Notes: generated from the sequence alone by a model not told the origin. DNA of 64,000 nucleotides from Eurosta solidaginis (GCF_040869045.1 NC_090320.1:251968978-252032977), one strand, 5' to 3'; shown: positions 1 through 10,639, counted from the first letter of the stretch. Made by a program: numbers and translations.

Positions 1-130
1 ACATATTCAGATTTTTTGGGTTTTCCAAAATGTTATATATGCAAAAAGTGGGCGTGGCTATCATTAGATTTCGTTCATTTTAATAGCGATGAGAGATGAG
101 TGCCAAACAGCCATATACCAAATTTTAATA
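1..130 (-). repeat. Family A fragment
   Basis: Contains the GGGCGTGG...GAGATGAGTGCC...ATACCAAATTT block found in every long family A copy in the window (for example 14770-14860 and 50340-50420). Only the block close to the GTCY-microsatellite end remains and the window edge cuts it. Strand follows the family A orientation defined at 31815-34187. Confidence 0.6.
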
Positions 131-1686
131 AAATATCTGATATATTTTTTCAGTTGTCGTGTGCACCGACGCACAGTGGCATTTTTGCATGATTTAGATG
201 CGAAAAATTTATAACTCACTGAAAAATGAATTTATTTCATTCAAACCAAGTGTATATGTGTGTCTGCCTAATCGCCCTTCAGTTAGGATATGCGAAGGGC
301 GGTGGGGGATTTGGGGGTTGGCCGCCCCTCCAAAAATATTGAATATACCCCAAACAAAAACTTTCTTATAGCCTTATCTTGGCCTTTTGTTCACAATTGA
401 ACACACCTATATTTAAATTTCCTATCTTCTTCAAACCATGAAGCAAACTTTCCAAGAAAATTAACTTTCTTGTAATCCACTTGAATCCATCTCATACAAA
501 GTTTCATAAAAAAATTCGAACTTTACTGCAGCATTCATCATACAGTTTGTCTCTATGTACCCCCTCCCTAAACTAGTACACATGTGGTCTAAAATCGCTT
601 TACCTTTTTGATTTTGGCCACGTTCTGCAACCCACACCTCATACAACTCCCACTTCGTTGTCGTCATTATATCAAAAGGGGGACCTAGGGGATGAAAAAT
701 CATTTCTGCTATATACAATAATATTGAGTTATTGTAGAAATTCAAAAAATGTTGTCGTACAGCGTGGTTCAAACTTTTGGCAGGCTTTTCTTCTCACGGT
801 TTTATATATTTTCAGCACAAAAATAATACACATAAAAAACGTATAATTTCGTAAAGAATACTCAACTAAAAAACTCTTGAACACCTGCAAAATAATACAA
901 TTACGTGTAGATTTTAAATAAACAAAAAATATTTTAAGACCAATTCCAAATATTCTCGCGGAATTTTGTTCTCGCGGATTTTTTTATTCCCGCGGAAAAA
1001 TTCCCCCAATTCTTTTTTCCTAGGGACAAGAATAATTGGGGAATAGGAATTTCGAATTTTCGAAGTCAGCTGTTTTGTCAATTGAAATTTCGTTGCGCAT
1101 TTCTTATTTTGTTTAAAAAATTTAAAAGTTTAATTATTGTTGCCAATTGGTTTGAAATTAATAAATAAGGTATGAACAATGCACATTATTGCATTTCATG
1201 TGGTATTCACTGAAATGAGTATTGAATTAGTGCCACAGCAACACCAACAGAGGAGCATAGGAAGAAGACCGGCGGGATAACACAAATCCGCCGGAGTTGC
1301 CTGCATTCATTCTGCAAAGCAATTTTTTGGCGGCCAAGTCAAGTTAAGTTCGCCTTTCGTCATATGCCAAAATCTTTTTTAAGCCTTCTTAAAAAATTCT
1401 TGCGCAATTTCTGGATGGTTGCATTAAAAATTCCAAGAGCTCTTCCGTTGCTTATGATATACTTTTCGACTTAAAATAAAGAATATTGTGGTGTTGTTGT
1501 TGTTGTATTAACAGTGAGAATATTGTGGTAGAATGTAAATATATATTTTATCACAAATTTGTACAAATAAGTGTTCTTTCTTAAAAAAACCAATTTCCCT
1601 TAACTATTTTGATGCATTCCCTTTAATTTAACCAGTGAAAAAACTCCTATGAGATGGCAGAGTAATCTCCCTCTCCCTCACATTCA
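131..1686. other. No recognised gene
   Basis: AT-rich sequence with short G-rich stretches near 300-330 and a segment at 1150-1340 that I could not classify. The one long open frame (461-772, minus) is listed separately. The segment ends at the TTCA target-site copy (1683-1686) of the LTR element. Confidence 0.5.
461..772 (-). CDS. Unclassified 103-codon open frame
   Basis: An uninterrupted minus-strand frame of 103 codons in AT-rich DNA. Its composition is mixed, with Trp, Cys and charged residues and no low-complexity runs, which is slightly more protein-like than neighbouring frames. I recognise no domain, signal peptide or membrane segment. No neighbouring exon, promoter or splice signal was identified. 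It could be a transposon gene fragment, an exon fragment or chance. Confidence 0.15.
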   Translation of the reverse strand: MNHAVRQHFLNFYNNSILLYIAEMIFHPLGPPFDIMTTTKWELYEVWVAERGQNQKGKAILDHMCTSLGRGYIETNCMMNAAVKFEFFYETLYEMDSSGLQES

Positions 1687-1981
1687 TGTAGGAATATTTG
1701 TCCAAATATAAAGTTTTAAATTATTTTAATTCGCTTTATTTAACAATATTAAATTAACATTTATTCATTTAGGTATTTCGATTATAATTCGGTTTTCAAA
1801 ATTTGACGATCTGTATGAATATGTAAAACGATCTTATTTTTAAGCTGCCTGAATCGTACTGTTTTTTCTCTATTCAAAAAAAACGTAAATTCAAAATCTA
1901 AGATTGCTATATTCTATACCTGATCACTAAAGTTGTTAATAGTACAAGTGAAAAGTTCGTCACTCTACATCCAGCACTACA
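1687..1981 (-). repeat. 3' LTR of Ty3-like element
   Basis: 295 bp, TG...CA, matching 7052-7347 with about 3 substitutions and one 1-bp deletion. The flanking TTCA lies at 1683-1686. Confidence 0.95.
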
Positions 1982-1997
1982 TTCGGCCATCCTGATT

Positions 1998-3383
1998 TCA
2001 TTCGACCCCGAATGAGTTAGTCCACTTTTTCATATATTCCGCCACAGTACATGTCTTCCCCGGTCCCTCGTGATTTCCTACCTTTTCGACTTCATATCTA
2101 CCATGGTTAAGCTTTTTAATTATTTTATACGGCCCTAGGAATTTCGGCTTTAATTTTAGTCCACTACCAAACTGGGTTCTTTTTATAGCTACCAAATCAT
2201 TAATTTCATAACTCGTTTCTTGTTTTCTACGTAAATTGTATGATCTACGGTTTTCCTGCTGAATACGAGAAATATTTTCTATAGCTTGATTACGAACTAA
2301 TTGTCGATCTTCATTTAACTCATCTAAAGCTGCATCTTCCAAAAGTTCTTGAAGTTCTGGCATATTGGCTATACGCATATCTAGTCCCGTTAGAATCTTA
2401 AATGGAGCATGCTTTGTACTTCGTGGAGGTGAATTATTTATAAATTGTTGTACTCTATCTATGTGCTTGTACCAATTGCTTGGTGTCTCTGTGCACAGCT
2501 TCGATAACATAGGAACTACTACCCTATGCATTCTCTCCACTTGTCCATTTCCACGTGGTACTCCGGTGGTAATTATTAAATGCTGAATGTTTTCACCCTC
2601 ACAATACTCTTTAAACAAATTTGAAGTAAAAGCAGCTCCTCTGTCAGAAATAATACGTTTTGGGTTACCAAATATCGCTGCTTGTTTCTGAAGTCTGTCA
2701 ACTACTGCGTCCACTCCAGTATTCTTTGTGGGGTACAGCCACACAAACTTGCTGAATGCGTCTACGACCACAAATATATAATTATACAATTTGCTAGTCG
2801 TTTCTAGTGGTCCTACATGGTCAACGTGATACGTCCCTAAAGGTTTATCTTCCTTATTAATAGTATTCAAAAATCCTTCTTTCCTTCCTAACTTTGCTTC
2901 ATTTACTATACATTCAATGCAACTTCGCACCACCTGCCCTACTTTAGCACTAACTTGAGGTATGAAAAACGTCTTCTCTAACAAGTCTTGGGTTTTCTTT
3001 GTCGATAAATGCCCTTGCCTATGTGCCATTTTTATGACCTCTTCTTCCATATCTGCTGGTACTACTATTAACTCTTTTTGGGGATTCCTAAAGAGGATAT
3101 CATATTTCACATAAAAGTCCTCATACACGTCTTTTTCTAAAATTTTGCGAACTGCTTTTGTCCATTCGTCTTTTAATTGTGCTTGCTTAAGTCGGTGCTT
3201 TAGCGAGTCCTCCAACATTAAACAATATACCCTACTTAACGCGTCAACGTGCGTCATTCGAGTTCCCGGTCTGTGTTCAATTTCATAATTAAAATCTTGC
3301 AAAAACAAAGCCCATCTCGCAACCTTAGGGGGAACTTCCTTTCTCTTAATGGTCATTGTAAATGCATTACAGTCCGTTATAAT
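1998..3383 (-). pseudogene. Gag-pol C-terminal part: RNase H end and integrase
   Basis: This continues the upstream gag-pol frame without a shift, immediately after a TAA stop at 3384-3386. The first codons keep the TDCNAF motif of the Ty3 RNase H C-terminus. Residues below are counted from the first internal Met at 3356. The integrase zinc-binding domain is H112, H116, C146, C149. The catalytic triad is D179 (VDHVGP), D238 (SDRG) and E274 (GQVE), with 58 and 35 residues between them, as expected for an active DDE integrase. A basic C-terminal region with a GPYKI-type motif ends the protein. Integrase joins cDNA to host DNA. All visible catalytic residues are intact. Without stop readthrough, this part would not be made as a fusion to RT. 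Confidence 0.9.
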
Positions 3384-6080
3384 TTAAAATTTTAAACCTA
3401 ATAGATATATTCTCCACTTCTTTAAAGCTTCAATTATAGCCAATACTTCAAGCTCATATGACGGGTAATTCTCCTCTACCGGTTTTGTTTTCCGACTCAT
3501 ATATTGTACCGGATGTAAATGTTGATCATCCGGATCCTTCTGCAGCAGAATAGCTCCATATCCGTACTTACTGGCATCAGTATGGACTTCAGTTGCCGCA
3601 CTTTGTGAAAATAATCGTAACACTGGCGACTTTTGTAAATGAGCTTTCAGTTCCTGAAATGCTAATATTTCTTTATCTCCTAATTTGAAAACAACATCTT
3701 TCCTTAACAAGTCTGATAAAGGTCTGGCAATTATAGCAAAATTTTCTATAAACCGTCTAAAGTAGGAAGTTAGCCCTAAAAATCTCTGTAAACACTTCTT
3801 GTCCATTGGAATTGGAAAATTCTGGACAGCTTTGGTTTTTTCTTCTGAAATTTTTACGGTACCATTTTCTATAATATATCCTAAAAATTCTACTTTGCGT
3901 TTTAGGAATTGACATTTCTTCCACTTAATCTTCAATCCATGCTCAGAACTAACCTTCAAAACCTTCTTTAACTTATCAATACCTTCATTTTCGTCTTTTG
4001 CCGGGATTATCAAGTCATCCATATACGTAATCAGTGTGCCCTCTTGGATTAGCGTCCGAAACACCGCATTTATATATCTACAGAAAACAGCTGGGGAATT
4101 CGAAATACCAAATGGTACCACACAAAACTCATATTGGCCATCGCTGGTTACAAATGCAGTATACTTCCTCGATTCTGGTTGTACTGAAACATGGAAAAAC
4201 CCATTTGTCAAATCTAGCGTTGTGAAAACTAGACCACCTTGCAATTTATCTAAAACTTCATCCATAATAACCATCGGAAAATTATCCCTTACTATTTTTT
4301 TATTTAATTGCCTGTAATCACAACATAAGCGCTTTCCCCCATCCTTCTTTGAAACAACCACAATTGGGGAGGCGAAGTTGGAATTGCTAGGAACAATTAT
4401 TCCATCCCTTAACCACTCTTTTATTTGATTATCAACGAAGCGACGATCTTCATATGACATCCTCCTCGGACGTTGATAAACTGGTACTTCATTTGACAAA
4501 ACAATTTCCATTTTTATAGGTGATTCGCAATTACCCATTGGTGCATATTCATTAACTAAATTAGTTACCTCTCTGGCCAAACTCTTGTTTAAATGATCCA
4601 CATCTAGTGTCTTAACTTCTTTTAATTCATTCAAGTTCATTACATCGAACTCTTTTATCCAACTTTTAGGCTTTAGATCAACATCAGATTCACTTAGCAC
4701 CTCATTTCTATATTTATCTAGCGAATCCTTACTTTTGAAAACAACTTCCTCTTCAGTTAAAATAATATCGACATCCCTCAAAATTGCTTTTCCTATTATC
4801 CCTGCGAATTGAATATCATGTTCCCTGACTACATGAAATGTGATATTTAACGATATCTCATCTACACATATGCATGTTTCAAAACTGCCTATCGTCTCAA
4901 TCACGTTTGCACAAGCACTGTATAATTTTCTTTTGTCATTTCTCAATATAACCTCACAGCCACACAGTAATAACGTATCGTAACGCATTATGTTCAAAGA
5001 ACATCCCGAATCAATAAGGGCTTCGAATTTAAAATCAGCCACTTTAATTGTTTTAAAGTGTAACTCATCCCTAACGCTATTACAAAAGGGTTGAAAAATC
5101 TCATTACCCAAAATGTTAACTGTACTCGGTTCCCTCTTTGTTTCTTTAGATCCCTTGGATTTATCCTTACACTCAAATGAACGATGACCCATTTCGTTGC
5201 ATTTGAAACATTTAAATTGCTTTTGTGGACACTGTGCTGCCATGTGAGATTTATCTCCACACTTAAAACACCTCTTTGTCGTGTCCTCTTTCGATCTTCC
5301 CATACCTAATTTAGTCTCTCCCATTGGTACATTTGACGCTACCTTTACCGGCGCTGAATATGCTTTGCGTATCTTCTCATACACTTTCAATTGTTCTTTT
5401 AAATCTTCGATATTCTTTGCTTGGTACAACATAGACTTATTAAATCTAGAGTCAGGAATACCCTCAATAAAGTAATCTATGATACTTGCCTCATCTAAAT
5501 TTATCTGTTTACTTATCTCCATAAGACTATATAAATATTCGCGAAAGCTTTCATTAGCATGTTTACGCCTATTCTTTAACAATTTATGAACATCTGACGA
5601 GCAAATTTTCGAACCAAATTCCGATACTAATGCCTCTTTCAAACTATCCCAGTTAAAAATTCTATTTTGACTTCTGACGAAAAGCTTGGCTGCTCCACGC
5701 AAAAGCTGCTTTCCATAAACAAATCTTTGTAAATCATTCCAATTTACAATATCGGCATTTAGCTCGAACTCATTTACCCAAAACCTAACATCTAAAGATT
5801 CTTCGCCATTAAACGGACTAATACAATCACTCATATCTTTCAATGTAAACTGCTGTTGTCTTACCAGGATCGGAGAAGACTGCATGACGTTATTTCCTTG
5901 CACGTCATCATATACTGACTGATTCGACTCATCATCTATTGGATCATTTCTTAATAATCCGTAATGCTGGAGTAGTCTGTCCTGTAATTCTCGTTTTTGG
6001 CCTGATGTAGAAAGATTAAATTCTCTCAACTTTTCCCTAAGCAAATTTACTGTCAGAGTCATTATTTGATTTAAATCCAT
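3384..6080 (-). CDS. Gag-protease-RT-RNase H polyprotein
   Basis: 898 residues starting at ATG 6078-6080. A SAP-type helix-turn-helix spans about residues 8-41, unusual at the start of a Gag. A capsid-like region follows. Two CCHC zinc knuckles lie near residues 270-304 (CFKCGDKSH..., CFKCNEMGH...). The aspartic protease active site is ALIDSGCS near residue 355. RT spans about 530-730 with YMDDL near 686, and RNase H shows HTDAS near 831. The product would package RNA, process itself and copy RNA into cDNA. The frame ends at a TAA just before the TDCN motif. Because the next codons stay in frame with integrase, this is best read as a single nonsense change in a one-frame gag-pol, although a programmed readthrough stop cannot be excluded. 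Confidence 0.92.
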   Translation of the reverse strand: MDLNQIMTLTVNLLREKLREFNLSTSGQKRELQDRLLQHYGLLRNDPIDDESNQSVYDDVQGNNVMQSSPILVRQQQFTLKDMSDCISPFNGEESLDVRFWVNEFELNADIVNWNDLQRFVYGKQLLRGAAKLFVRSQNRIFNWDSLKEALVSEFGSKICSSDVHKLLKNRRKHANESFREYLYSLMEISKQINLDEASIIDYFIEGIPDSRFNKSMLYQAKNIEDLKEQLKVYEKIRKAYSAPVKVASNVPMGETKLGMGRSKEDTTKRCFKCGDKSHMAAQCPQKQFKCFKCNEMGHRSFECKDKSKGSKETKREPSTVNILGNEIFQPFCNSVRDELHFKTIKVADFKFEALIDSGCSLNIMRYDTLLLCGCEVILRNDKRKLYSACANVIETIGSFETCICVDEISLNITFHVVREHDIQFAGIIGKAILRDVDIILTEEEVVFKSKDSLDKYRNEVLSESDVDLKPKSWIKEFDVMNLNELKEVKTLDVDHLNKSLAREVTNLVNEYAPMGNCESPIKMEIVLSNEVPVYQRPRRMSYEDRRFVDNQIKEWLRDGIIVPSNSNFASPIVVVSKKDGGKRLCCDYRQLNKKIVRDNFPMVIMDEVLDKLQGGLVFTTLDLTNGFFHVSVQPESRKYTAFVTSDGQYEFCVVPFGISNSPAVFCRYINAVFRTLIQEGTLITYMDDLIIPAKDENEGIDKLKKVLKVSSEHGLKIKWKKCQFLKRKVEFLGYIIENGTVKISEEKTKAVQNFPIPMDKKCLQRFLGLTSYFRRFIENFAIIARPLSDLLRKDVVFKLGDKEILAFQELKAHLQKSPVLRLFSQSAATEVHTDASKYGYGAILLQKDPDDQHLHPVQYMSRKTKPVEENYPSYELEVLAIIEALKKWRIYLLGLKF

Positions 6081-7030
6081 CTTTAAAAAAAAAATTTGTA
6101 TGTATTCTATGTATGTTAAGCAACGTAAATCTATATATGAATAATTTTACACCCTTTTAGTATTTAAACTAATAAATTAATGTTTATGTCAAAATTCTTC
6201 GTGTTTAACTGTACCTGCATTCATGCATAGGCATCCACACATATACTATTTATTTTTATCCGTTCTCAACTATTATTTGCTTGCTACTGTATTATATTAT
6301 CTTCTTACCTATATGTATTTGTTTTTGTATTTTACCTAAACCCAATTACGGTTCATCTTTTATATCCCTTGTTTTCACTTCCTGTCATCTTCACATTTGA
6401 ATGTTTTCTTCTTAAATATTCAGCACTATTAACTTCTTATAATGTCGACCAACCTCGGATTTGCTCTCGTCTTCTTTTCTTCCTTCTGCTTGGCCTTCAC
6501 ATCACATCAACTCTCTAAATCTTCAATGTCCCTCTTGTTCAAATTTACATCAAATTCGTCTTATGTTCTTCTGATTTCTTCGAAACTCTTCCACATTAAT
6601 TAGTATTTCTTTGCTTCTTTAAATTCTTCTTTAATTCATCTTTCCTTGTTTTGTTCAAATATAAACTTCTTCTGCATTGTCTCCTTATTTTGAATCCCTT
6701 CTCTTCTCTTTAAATTTCATCAACTTGACACGTCTTGGTATTTATATTTTAAGAAACGCTTTTAAAAACAAGATTGTTTTCAAATTGAACTTCAATCCAG
6801 TTTTGCTTTCATTTTTGATTTTGTCGTGTTTCTTCACATACAGTTCGACTGCGACTGCTGCTGCTGCTCTGCTTCGGCTTGTGATGTTCTTCTCCGGCTG
6901 TCCAATGCCGTCTCCTGCCTTTGATCCTCGCGTATCTTCCAGAAAAACGCTCTACGACTTCTAGTAACACATATATTATTACCTAGGAGTACGATTCAGT
7001 CTTCTTGCAGCTATTTCCTTTGGCAAATAT
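6081..7030 (-). other. 5' leader of the Ty3-like element
   Basis: About 950 bp of AT-rich leader between the primer-binding site and the gag ATG. It has pyrimidine-rich runs on the plus strand and no recognised domain in its short frames. Packaging signals would be expected here but cannot be identified by eye. Confidence 0.6.
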
Positions 7031-7048
7031 ATCCCGGTTGAGCCCCCA
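7031..7048 (-). promoter_or_regulatory. tRNA primer-binding site
   Basis: On the minus strand, three bases after the 5' LTR, the sequence is TGGGGGCTCAACCGGGAT. It starts with TGG, complementary to a tRNA CCA end. It resembles the tRNA-Pro binding site used by some retroviruses at all but two positions; the tRNA identity is an inference. Confidence 0.7.
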
Positions 7049-7051
7049 ATT

Positions 7052-7347
7052 TGTAGGAATATTTGTACAAATATAAAGTTTTAAATTATTTTAATTCGCT
7101 TTATTTAACAATATTAAATTAACATTTATTCATTTAGGTATTTCGATTATAATTCGGTTTTAAAAATTTGACGATCTGTATGAATATGTAAAACGATCTT
7201 ATTTTTTAAGCTGCCTGAATCGTACTATTTTTTCTCTATTCAAAAAAAACGTAAATTCAAAATCTAAGATTGCTATATTCTATACCTGATCACTAAAGTT
7301 GTTAATAGTACAAGTGAAAAGTTCGTCACTCTACATCCAGCACTACA
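7052..7347 (-). repeat. 5' LTR of Ty3-like element
   Basis: 296 bp, TG...CA, paired with 1687-1981. Target-site copy TTCA at 7348-7351. The element's promoter would lie here; no specific core motif was identified. Confidence 0.95.
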
Positions 7348-7351
7348 TTCA

Positions 7352-7670
7352 TAATACCTATTTTTCTCCCATTATCGGTTTCCGCTTTTTCGAACATTGT
7401 TCAGAATAGGAGGAAAGGGAGAAGTGAAAAAACTCACAAGGAATTTTTATTTAGAATACGAGGAATGGAAGAAGGGAAAAAACTCGCACGGAATTTTTGT
7501 TTAGAATTGGGCTGTTTAGCTTTTGTGTCGTCACAAAGTTTTATTTAATTTTAAACCACGCGTTTTTTAAATTATGTAAATTGTACTCATCAACAACTTA
7601 CAGTTTGACTGCAGATTATTCAATGAAGAACGATAATTATAAGAAATGATAATTACAGTTATAAAACTGC
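7352..7670. other. No gene; insertion-site flank
   Basis: AT-rich sequence following the LTR element. A motif around GTGAAAAAACTC occurs at 7425-7440 and 7475-7485, and once on the other side of the insertion near 1640. No coding feature. Confidence 0.5.
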
Positions 7671-7675
7671 ATTGA

Positions 7676-7930
7676 AATTTCAAAAAAAAAAAAAAAAAGG
7701 CTTGAAAATTTTTACTTTTTCGCATCTAAACCAAGCAAAAATGCCACTCTGCGACGGACGGATAGACGGCCGGACAGCCATGGCTAAATCAATTCGTTTT
7801 TACATCCTGAGCATTTTTATACATGACAGTCTATATTTATCTCGATTAGTTTATACCCTTAAAATCAACCGTTATGTTACCGAAGTTAATATACTCTGTG
7901 TGCAAAGCGCCCTGAGTATAAAAAGTAGGA
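7676..7930 (-). repeat. Diverged family A terminal fragment
   Basis: Carries the GACGGACGGATAGACGG tetranucleotide tract, then ATGGCTAAATC and an end reading GAGTATAAAAA, as in the microsatellite end of family A. It is diverged from the main copies, with a long A run at 7682-7698 just outside. Confidence 0.6.
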
Positions 7931-8187
7931 TTGGCTTGGTTGTGGTTGTAGCTATAAAAAAAAATATTTATCCGAAACTTCGTTCGGACTGGGAGTATTT
8001 TGGAAAGAGTAAAAAAAAGGGCGGATGACTCCCATTTCTAAATTTGTTTAAGTTCTGTTCTACGCTTAATCATACCACTACTGAGGTAGAATATCTGCCA
8101 AATGTAATTAAATACCATAGAGTTATTGCAAACTTTGTTAAGGTTAGACCTTAACAACCTTTCGTACAATGTAGCCAGTTAATAAAT

Positions 8188-8932
8188 AAACCACCTGCAA
8201 CTCAATATTACTAAATATTTTCATATAACTTTTTCAAAATCCCGTTCATTAATTCCTACATCATATGATATTAATGGATCTAAACTGGCTACGCAGTCTA
8301 AAATACGAGATTTAGGAGTAATTTTTGAATCCAAATTTATGTTTCATGATCATATAAATCATGCAATTTCTAAATCATACGCAATGCTTGCCTTTATACG
8401 TCGTTGCAGTACTGATTTTACTGATCCATACACTCTAAAACTTCTCTACACCTTGATGGTTCGTTCCACTTTAGAATACGCTGTGTTTATATAGAGAACA
8501 TTTTACGATTGCCATATAAAGAGGCTAGAACGGGTACAAAAGACCTTCATAAAATTTGCTCTGCGCATATTAAACTTTGAAGAGCCTATTCCGCGTTATA
8601 ATGCTAGATGTCTCCTTATTAACCTGAAGACGTTGGATAAGAGAAGAATCTTGCTTTCGCTTAGCTTTGTGTTTGACATCCTTCAAGGCATAGTAGACGC
8701 TCCGACTCTTTTACAACGAATTAACTTCTTAGTTCCACAGAGGAACCTAACAAGTAATGATTTGTTTTTTATTGAATGCGTGAGGACTAACTATGCATAT
8801 TATGCTCCTCTCATCAGAACCTTACGAGGGTTTAATTTGTTCTCGAATTCTTTGAATATAGATTTCCCAATTGGAAAATCTAAATTCAAATTACAATTAA
8901 ATGAACTTTTAACTAAAACAATTATTTTGTAA
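8188..8932 (+). pseudogene. Jockey-like LINE reverse transcriptase, C-terminal part
   Basis: Translation shows the post-catalytic part of a Jockey-clade RT: DLGVIFESKF, then AMLAFIRRC, then LEYAVF, then RLERVQKTF. A conserved tail of about 100 codons from 8633 ends at the stop at 8932. A stop codon after LEYAVFI (near 8492) breaks the frame. The 5' end, including the endonuclease and RT palm, is missing, as in typical 5'-truncated LINE copies. The C-terminal part is related to the fragment at 44550-44795, so the two belong to related subfamilies. Confidence 0.8.
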
Positions 8933-9172
8933 ATATATTTATTTCGTTATGTAGTCTGTAAGAAACATTGTATTTCAAAGATTACTATATTTAAAATATA
9001 TGCAGATAGACCAAATTTAGGGCAGAACAACGTCTGCCGGGCCTGCTAGTTCTCTATATTATGTAAATTTTTTATCACCTTCTACTTACATATAAGACAT
9101 TTTTGATAATCTAGTCTGTAAGATTATTGTAAATCATAGACTGAATAAAGAAAATATGAAAATATGAAAAGT
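8933..9172 (+). mobile_element. 3' UTR and tail of Jockey-like LINE
   Basis: Follows the stop at 8932 and ends in AATAAAG plus a GAAAATAT/ATGAAA-type tail near 9150-9172, like the GAAAT-repeat tail of the related copy at 48280-48305. A 46-bp piece (9007-9052) inside it is not LINE sequence but the family B terminal core, reported separately. Confidence 0.65.
9007..9052 (+). repeat. Family B (mini-me/DINE-like) terminal core
   Basis: Reads ATAGACC..TTTAGGG..GAACAACGTCTGCCGGGCCTGCTAGT, the conserved 3' core of mini-me/DINE-like elements of Diptera. Equivalent cores are at 35850-35893, 36650-36690, 29517-29560, 54882-54925 and, in modified form, 56645-56690. Only the end remains, so the insertion is heavily truncated. 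Confidence 0.65.
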
Positions 9173-9757
9173 TGGCGTGGTCTCTAACCGAGTTTGATTA
9201 TCTTCACTCAGTCTATATAGTTTAGCTTGGACAGCGTCTCTACCAAATTTCAATGTGGAAACTTTAACGGCTTTTTATTTACGCCTTCTTAAACTTACAA
9301 ATTTTCTTCTAAATGTGGGTGGTGCCACGCCCATATTCCATATATATATTTTGCGTCATAAAACAAATTCATCAACCAAATTTGATTAACTAAGCGGCAT
9401 TCATTTTTGAACTATATAATTTTTCAAAATTTTCGATATCGAAAAAGTGGGCGTGGTTATCGTTCGCTTTCGCTGAATTTTAATACTAAGCTATTCTCGG
9501 CCCATATAAGCGCGTATACCAAATTTGGTGAATATATTTCCATATTTCCTCAAGTTATCGTGTTAGCGGCGGGCAGATGGATAGACGGAGGGACAGACGG
9601 GCGGACGGACATGGCTTAACCAAATTTCTTTTCGATACTGCTGATTTTTATGTATGGAAGTCTATATCCATCTCGATTCCATTATGCCTGTACAACTAAC
9701 CCTTATACAATCAAAGTTATAATACCCTGTATACAAGTACAACTGGGTATAAAAAAC
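9173..9757 (-). repeat. Family A-related copy, truncated
   Basis: Shares the TGCGTCATAA, TTTTCGATATCGAAAAAGTGGGCGTGG, ACGGACATGGCTTA and GGGTATAAAAA blocks in family A order. It lacks the hairpin end. Divergence from the main copies suggests an older subfamily. Confidence 0.65.
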
Positions 9758-10512
9758 AAAGAGCAAGCAAATGTTGAGAGAAGAATATCAATAGCTCAGA
9801 GCTACTTTGTAAGTTTTTACATGTGTGTGTGTGTGCGTATGTATGCTCATGTTAACGTAGAATGATAAGCTTTTTTTCAAGTTTTCTCTGCTTAACTTAA
9901 TTACGTCACATATTCTTTGCACGTTTTTCTTGTCGTATGCAACAACAACTCTTAAAGAAAAAACAAAAAAATGATTACCAACAACCAGTTGAAATAAAAC
10001 GAATATTACTGAATATGTAACAAATGGCCAAGCAGCAGCAGCAATGCAAGCAAATAACAACAAAGTAATTGAAAAAACTGAGCAATCCAATGCCCGGACA
10101 ACACGTAGGAAATTCATTTATCCCAAGTGTAGAACGACAAGAAGGACAGTTCAGCGTACGGCATCATCTTGTTTGCTGTGACAGGCTATTGTTGTTACAT
10201 AAGAGAAAGTAAAATCACTCGCTTCAAAATTATAGAGATGAGCTTATTGTTGTTGTACGCATTTGTACTTTAAATGAAAAATGTACCAATGACAACTGAA
10301 TATCGGCAATAACAACTGGCAACCGTTTTAATAAATATCGCAAAATTTAAAATCGAGTTTAAGATGCAATTGCAACATTATTTATGTACGTCAAATTGGC
10401 TAAAGAAGGTCTTAATTACACGAAATTGAATTGAAAGCAGAAGAAAGCATAAGAAAAATGGGGTTTGATGAAAAACAGTTTCACAAAGGGTAAAAAGGAG
10501 GGAGTAATGGTT
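9758..10512. other. No gene seen
   Basis: AT-rich sequence with a short TG/CA run (9824-9840) and several CAA/CAG-rich stretches near 10020-10060. No supported coding or RNA feature. Confidence 0.5.
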
Positions 10513-10595
10513 GCTGTATTGGGATGGTAGCGTGCTCCGACTTGCACTCCGAAGGTCCTGCGCTCAAGTCCCGTGTAAAGAAACATCCGTATTGG
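10513..10595 (+). repeat. SINE head fragment (tRNA-derived)
   Basis: GATGGTAGCGTGCTCCG (box A region) and a B-box-like GCGCTCAAGTCCCG match the head of the SINE at 55888-56251, through AAAGAAACATC. The rest of the SINE is missing or unrecognisable. Confidence 0.5.
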
Positions 10596-10639
10596 TAGCA
10601 AGATCTGCGAACAAATTATTGTTTAAATATCAGCTTTTT

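Larger units (their letters stand above)
1687..7347 (-). mobile_element. Ty3/mdg3-like LTR retrotransposon
   Basis: Complete element of 5661 bp on the minus strand. It has near-identical LTRs of 295 and 296 bp, both starting TG and ending CA. The 4-bp direct repeat TTCA (1683-1686 and 7348-7351) flanks it. A tRNA-type primer-binding site follows the 5' LTR, and one gag-pol frame of about 4 kb fills the interior. The order SAP domain, zinc knuckles, protease, RT, RNase H, integrase is that of Ty3/gypsy elements. The RT-RNase H text resembles the mdg3/micropia/blastopia group, an assignment from memory. No env is present. The LTRs differ at about 3 substitutions and one T indel, so the insertion is recent. 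Confidence 0.95.

Noticed and set aside
4034..4317. Plus-strand open frames inside the Ty3-like element
   Set aside because: They lie antisense to the conserved RT region and show no domain.
6677..6964. 95-codon plus-strand frame in the LTR element leader
   Set aside because: Hydrophobic, low-complexity translation in AT-rich leader sequence; no homology recognised.
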